This document shows, piece by piece, positions 60,303 to 64,000 of a DNA stretch of 64,000 nt (positions are counted from its first letter, which is position 1; every line of letters starts with the position of its first letter). The notes under the pieces are model-generated. The model searched no databases. It saw only the letters and a list, made by a program, of their open reading frames with translations, and was not told where the DNA came from. The DNA is from Burkholderiales bacterium (lineage in GTDB: Bacteria > Pseudomonadota > Gammaproteobacteria > Burkholderiales > SG8-41), in contig DATAJS010000023.1 of NCBI GenBank assembly GCA_036262035.1, forward strand, positions 62,001-126,000, given 5' to 3'. The translations under genes were made by a program, and so were the position numbers.

Positions 60303-61253
60303 TCAGCGAAACTCGGCGAGCAGCTTGTCGAGAATCGACATGCTGCGCTGTGCCTCGCTCACGATCCACTCGGTGAATGCGATCACGTCCCTGCGTTTGA
60401 TGAGCACGGTCGGACACACCAGGTTGTAGGTCGAGGGTTGCTCGACGGCGGGGCCGAACGGCACGACGATCTGTTTCTCCGCGAGCTCGTCCACCGCGAG
60501 CAAGCCGCGGCTCAATCCGACGCCGAGACACTCCCTGACGGCCTGATGCATGTACACGCGCGGCGTGAAATTGAGATAGCGCTTTCCTGCGATATCCGGG
60601 AGGCCGGCGGCCTGCAGCCAGCCGTGCCAGCCGGGACGCTGCGGCTGTTTGTCGTAATAGGTTTCGTCCGAGCTGTCGAGCAGCGTGTGATTCGCCAGAT
60701 CGCCCGGCTCGGCGATCGCGCCTGCGTGTCTCGCCAGGTGCGGGCTGCAGATCGGGAATATCGGGTTGCGGCTGAGCGGCACGACACGCAGTCCGCTGAG
60801 CGGGCCCTGCCCGTACCAGAGCCCGACGTCGAAAGCGCTGCGGAGCAGGATCGTCGGATCGGGCACCATCGTCATCGACAGCGAGATGTCGTCGCGCTCT
60901 TTCATGAAGCCGCCGATGCGCCCCATCAGCCACAGCATCCCGAGGCTCGGGGGGCATGCGACCCGCAGGATGGGCTGGTCTTTCGCGGCCTTCAGATTGC
61001 GCGTCGCGTTCGACAGGAGCAGCAGACCGTCCTCGACCTGAGCGACGTAGCGCTCGCCCGCGGCGGTCAGCGCGATCTTGTTGCCCGTGCGACGCAGCAG
61101 CTTGGTCTCGAGATATTCCTCCAGCAGCTTGATGTGATGGCTGACCGCCGACGGGGTGACCTTCAGCTCGTCGGCCGCCTTGGTGACGCTCAGCAGCCGC
61201 GCGACCACGGCGAATGTTCTCAGGCTCGAGAGCGGTAAACGCGGGGGTTTCAT
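60303..61253 (-). CDS. LysR family transcriptional regulator (GcvA-like)
   Basis: A 316-aa regulator from the ATG at 61253. The helix-turn-helix is at about residues 7-65 (LRTFAVVARLLSVTKAADELKVTPSAVSHHIKLLEEYL) and the LysR substrate-binding domain at about 90-305. The N-terminus is closest to the GcvA subgroup (LPLSSLRTF...). The target is not apparent; the neighbours on the same strand are a small unknown gene and a hydrolase. It converges with the methyltransferase. Confidence 0.93.
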   Translation of the reverse strand: MKPPRLPLSSLRTFAVVARLLSVTKAADELKVTPSAVSHHIKLLEEYLETKLLRRTGNKIALTAAGERYVAQVEDGLLLLSNATRNLKAAKDQPILRVACPPSLGMLWLMGRIGGFMKERDDISLSMTMVPDPTILLRSAFDVGLWYGQGPLSGLRVVPLSRNPIFPICSPHLARHAGAIAEPGDLANHTLLDSSDETYYDKQPQRPGWHGWLQAAGLPDIAGKRYLNFTPRVYMHQAVRECLGVGLSRGLLAVDELAEKQIVVPFGPAVEQPSTYNLVCPTVLIKRRDVIAFTEWIVSEAQRSMSILDKLLAEFR

Positions 61254-61440
61254 CTCCGGCGCACTTCTTGGTCTTCTCGGAAGCTCCCGTTCAGCGACCG
61301 GGCTCGACCCGATGCTTCTCCCGCGCACACTGTGCCACAGGAGGCATCAAAGGCCGTACCCGCCAAAGGTACGACGCGCCGGACTTGACATGGGCGGTGC
61401 GAGTCGCGGCGCCGTCGTTCGTCCTAACACGCACCGCATC

Positions 61441-61662
61441 TCAGCAATCGAAACCCTTGAGGAGGCTCTCGCTCTCGTCGCGCAGACCTTCGAGATAACC
61501 TTCGGTGACTGCGCTCGAGATCGACAGCGATACCGCGATGTCGCGCTTGCTGATGAAATCCATCAGCAGCTTCTCACGCTCGGGATGAACCGCGACCAGC
61601 GCGCGCAGGAGACACATGTGCGCGTGAATCTGACCTGCTGCGTACGAGACCTTTTCGTCCAC
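61441..61662 (-). CDS. Small hypothetical protein
   Basis: A 73-aa protein if started at the GTG at 61662, which has AGGGAGAG 5-7 nt upstream; a TTG at 61728 is also open but with no such site. The sequence VDEKVSYAAGQIHAHMCLLRALVAVHPEREKLLMDFISKRD looks like a real amphipathic helical protein, with composition different from the arginine-rich shadow frames. No family was recognised. It lies between the LysR and hydrolase genes. Confidence 0.5.
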   Translation of the reverse strand: MDEKVSYAAGQIHAHMCLLRALVAVHPEREKLLMDFISKRDIAVSLSISSAVTEGYLEGLRDESESLLKGFDC

Positions 61663-61752
61663 GTACTCTCCCTCGATATCGTTCTTGGAATTAGCGCAGT
61701 TTATATGATTGACACGCAGCAGGGCCAAGTGCGAGAGCGGTTGAACGTCCGC

Positions 61753-62640
61753 TCAATCGATATTGAGCAAACCGCCGCTCGCGATGAGGCACTCGGGTTC
61801 CGGATAGGTGCGGTGCAACCATTCGGCGGTGAGGTCCTCCATCCGCCGTCGCGCCGCCGAGGACGCGAACGTGTGATCGGCATCGACGGTGTGCTGCTCG
61901 ACGCACGCGCTGAGCCGCGCGCCGCGCCGCCGTGCGCGGCTGTACTCGCCGAACTCCCGTGCCGTCAGATCGTCGCTGCTGAGCAGCAGCAAGGTGGGGG
62001 TGGTCAGCCCGTCGAGCGCACGGCCGAGACGATCGGCGAGCGATTCCCCGCCGCGGCTTGCAGGTTCCCCGGCACTGCCGAGCACGCGACGGATCGACCG
62101 CGACAAGTGTGCGGCCGCTGACCCGATGTCCACGCCTCCGGCGAGCAGCTTGCGCCAGAACGATGCTTCGAGCATTCGTTTGGTGTAGTAGTGCTTGACG
62201 TAGGCCGCCGCCCGCGCGCGCTCGCTGCCCACCCACGGGTTCAACAGCACCAGACCCGCAATGCGCGCATCGTGCGTCGAGTGCGCGTACAGGAGCGCGG
62301 CGGACGCGGCGTCGCACAGGCCGCACAGAATGACGCGATCTATGGACGGACACGCGACGGCGAGCGCGTCGATCGCGCACGCGACATCGGGCGCGATCTC
62401 GTCGAACGGCACGCTCGCGCCTGCGCTGTCGCCCATGCCGCGATAATCGAAGCGCATGACCGCGGCGCCGCCGGCGGCGAGACGGCGCGCGAGCAGGACG
62501 AACTGGCGATGGCTGCCCACGCGATACTGCGGGCCGCCGACGAGGATCACCACGCCGAGCTTCGGCGATCCGCGGGGCACGCTGACGATGCCGACGAGGC
62601 TCTCGCCGGCGCATTCGAAGACGACAGGCTGTTCGTTCAT
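61753..62640 (-). CDS. Hydrolase 1, exosortase A system-associated
   Basis: A 295-aa alpha/beta hydrolase with the family signature GVVILVGGPQYRVGSHRQFVLLARRLA, VMRFDYRGMGDSAGAS, LCGLCDAASAALLYA and LVLLNPWVGSERARAAAYVKHYYTKRMLEASFWRKLLAG. These match the exosortase-A-linked hydrolase group (TIGR03100 pattern). Members normally sit in PEP-CTERM/exopolysaccharide loci. No exosortase, PEP-CTERM protein or EPS glycosyltransferase is in the window, so it is either at the edge of such a locus or an orphan. Confidence 0.88.
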   Translation of the reverse strand: MNEQPVVFECAGESLVGIVSVPRGSPKLGVVILVGGPQYRVGSHRQFVLLARRLAAGGAAVMRFDYRGMGDSAGASVPFDEIAPDVACAIDALAVACPSIDRVILCGLCDAASAALLYAHSTHDARIAGLVLLNPWVGSERARAAAYVKHYYTKRMLEASFWRKLLAGGVDIGSAAAHLSRSIRRVLGSAGEPASRGGESLADRLGRALDGLTTPTLLLLSSDDLTAREFGEYSRARRRGARLSACVEQHTVDADHTFASSAARRRMEDLTAEWLHRTYPEPECLIASGGLLNID

Positions 62641-62650
62641 CCGAGCCCGC

Positions 62651-63424
62651 CTAACGGTCGCGTGCGCCGCTCTCCTGCGCCGACAGCAGCTCGGCGAGGT
62701 GACGAATGGGAATGGCGAACGTGATCCCCGAAGGATGGCTCAGCACCGACTCGCGCGTGCCCTTCACGAAGACCATGTTGATGATGCCCACGACTCGACC
62801 CGATTCGATGTCGAACAAGGGGCTGCCGCTGTTGCCCGGATAGGCCGTGGCGTCGAGCTGCAGCACCGAGAACGTGCCGGCTTTGACCCGGCGCACGACG
62901 CGCGGGTCGAGCTGCCGTGCGCTTGCCATCGGCAGCGCGATCGGCGTGATCGCGGACACCATGCCCCGGTGCGTCACCGGCGCGAGACCGAGCACGCCGC
63001 CGACGGGGAAGCCGGTAAACGCGACCATGTCGCCCTCTCGCACCGCGTCCGATGCGAACGACAGCGCGGGCAACGGCGCGCCGTTGATGCGCAGCACGGC
63101 GACGTCGTGGCCGCCGTCGGTCACCACCAGTGCAGCTTCGCGCGGCTGCGGCTCGCCGCCTGCGCGCACCATGACGACCAGCACCTCGCGCTGCTGCACG
63201 TCGAGCTGCTCCGGCAGCACGTGCGCGTTGGTCGCGACCCGGGTGCCGTCACCGACGACGAAGCCGGTGCCGCGAAACTGGAAAGGCGGGCTGCGCGTCT
63301 TCTGATAAGTGCCGACGGCGACGATCGAAGGTTTGATGCGCTCGATGGTGTCGGGAAGCGCGCCGGCGCGGCATGGCATCGCTCCCGCCAGCGCGAGCAG
63401 CAATAGCGCGAGTCGGACCGGCAC
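62651..63424 (-). CDS. Trypsin-like serine protease (S1C), no PDZ domain
   Basis: A 257-aa exported protease (signal peptide about 1-20, MPCRAGA region). The catalytic triad is His68 (ATNAHVL), Asp107 (HDVAVLR) and Ser199 (PGNSGSPLF). It resembles the DegP/HtrA catalytic domain but ends before any PDZ domain. It probably acts in the periplasm. It ends 10 bp before the exosortase-associated hydrolase start. Confidence 0.9.
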   Translation of the reverse strand: MPVRLALLLLALAGAMPCRAGALPDTIERIKPSIVAVGTYQKTRSPPFQFRGTGFVVGDGTRVATNAHVLPEQLDVQQREVLVVMVRAGGEPQPREAALVVTDGGHDVAVLRINGAPLPALSFASDAVREGDMVAFTGFPVGGVLGLAPVTHRGMVSAITPIALPMASARQLDPRVVRRVKAGTFSVLQLDATAYPGNSGSPLFDIESGRVVGIINMVFVKGTRESVLSHPSGITFAIPIRHLAELLSAQESGARDR

Positions 63425-63427
63425 GGA

Positions 63428-64000
63428 TCAGAACTCGCGCGCGGGCGTTGCGGCGGCCGACACCCTCGGCCCGCGAGACGCGGCTTTGCGGATGCTGCCG
63501 AGCTCCGGTGACGAATCGGTGACGGCCGGGTCGAACGGATGCTCCAGCGCCCCGTACAGCCGCAGGATGCGCTGCACGTAATCGCGAGTTTCGGCGAACG
63601 GCGGCACTCCACGGAAGCGGTTCACCGCGCCCTCGCCCGCGTTGTACGCCGCCGCGACGAGCGTGACGTCGCCTTCGAAATACGCGAGCAGCCAGCGCAG
63701 ATAGGCCAGTCCCCCGCGTATGTTCTGTGCCGGATCGAACGGCCTGGCGACGTTGAAGCGCGCCGCCGTCTCCGGAATGAGCTGCATCAGTCCCTGCGCG
63801 TTCTTCGGCGAGCGCGCCGAAGCCTCGAAGTTCGATTCGGCGCGGATCACCGCGAGCGCGAGACGCGGCCTGACCCCGTACTTGGGCGCGAGCTCGCGGA
63901 CGAGTCCCGCCGCGAGCTTCTGCATCGGGGTGCGCGGCACGAAGGCCTCGTCGTCGTGCGCTTCGCGGTCGACAGGCGTCGCGGGCGCTGCCGCGAGCAA
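63428..64000 (-). CDS. Lytic transglycosylase (SLT domain), 5' truncated by window end
   Basis: At least 190 aa; the frame is open to base 64000. The SLT domain shows the catalytic Glu in ALAVIRAESNFEASARSPKNAQGLMQLIPETA and AAYNAGEGAVNRF. It cleaves the beta-1,4 bond of peptidoglycan to form 1,6-anhydro-muropeptides. The signal sequence is off the window. Its stop is 3 bp from the protease start, so the two are probably co-transcribed. Confidence 0.9.
   Translation of the reverse strand: MLAAAPATPVDREAHDDEAFVPRTPMQKLAAGLVRELAPKYGVRPRLALAVIRAESNFEASARSPKNAQGLMQLIPETAARFNVARPFDPAQNIRGGLAYLRWLLAYFEGDVTLVAAAYNAGEGAVNRFRGVPPFAETRDYVQRILRLYGALEHPFDPAVTDSSPELGSIRKAASRGPRVSAAATPAREF

Noticed and set aside
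61753-62640. Complete exosortase/PEP-CTERM locus
   Set aside because: Only the hydrolase is present; no protein in the window has a PEP-CTERM tail and no exosortase was found.

Overview
The window is a high-GC, densely coded stretch of bacterial chromosome. No gap between genes exceeds about 260 bases. Gene content and order point to an uncultivated betaproteobacterium: recJ-prfB-lysS, bamD-rluD-pgeF, phaC-phaB-phaR, the thrS-infC-rpmI-rplT-pheST-ihfA-merR block, lolCD, and an exosortase-A-associated hydrolase. There are no rRNA genes, prophage genes, insertion sequences or CRISPR arrays. Short palindromic and tandem repeats of at least eight families fill most spacers.

Layout. 1-2972: a 5'-truncated GH63-like glucosidase and an SDR dehydrogenase. 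3068-17016: a tightly packed operon of seven genes for multiheme electron transfer. It encodes a b-heme-like membrane protein, an FHA-domain/decaheme cytochrome fusion, a lipoprotein with two GlcG/HbpS domains, a large outer-membrane beta-barrel, a 1237-aa decaheme cytochrome with an LVIVD propeller, a small c554-like multiheme cytochrome, and a flavin/double-cNMP/ferredoxin fusion. A fatty-acid-desaturase-like gene follows. 17989-25725 (minus strand): tRNA-Val, thrS, infC with an AUA start and a long low-complexity tail, rpmI, rplT, pheS, pheT, ihfA, merR. 25826-28596: a YjfLMC-like operon (DUF1190 lipoprotein, glutathionylspermidine-synthase-like ATP-grasp, DUF350) and a formylglycine-generating-enzyme-like protein.

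28804-47519: relA, comEC, a DUF2062 protein, a DNA glycosylase, a K+/H+ antiporter, small conserved proteins, a MOSC protein, lolD and lolC, a phosphoglycerate-mutase-like protein, recJ, prfB (with its programmed frameshift), lysS and an acetoacetyl-CoA ligase. 47779-51235: a glycine-zipper protein and a copper module (copA, copZ, csoR) behind a clear CsoR-type operator. 51343-60278: bamD, rluD, pgeF, a ZIP transporter, the PHB genes phaC-phaB-phaR, rimO and an FkbM methyltransferase. 60303-64000 (minus strand): a LysR regulator, a small unknown protein, the exosortase-associated hydrolase, a trypsin-like protease and a truncated lytic transglycosylase.

The best candidate for an undescribed system is 3068-17016. 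Its parts could form a route for electrons from the cytoplasm or quinone pool through the periplasm and outer membrane. Unusually, signalling-type domains (FHA, two cNMP-binding domains) are fused directly to the redox proteins. The function is inferred from domains and operon structure only.
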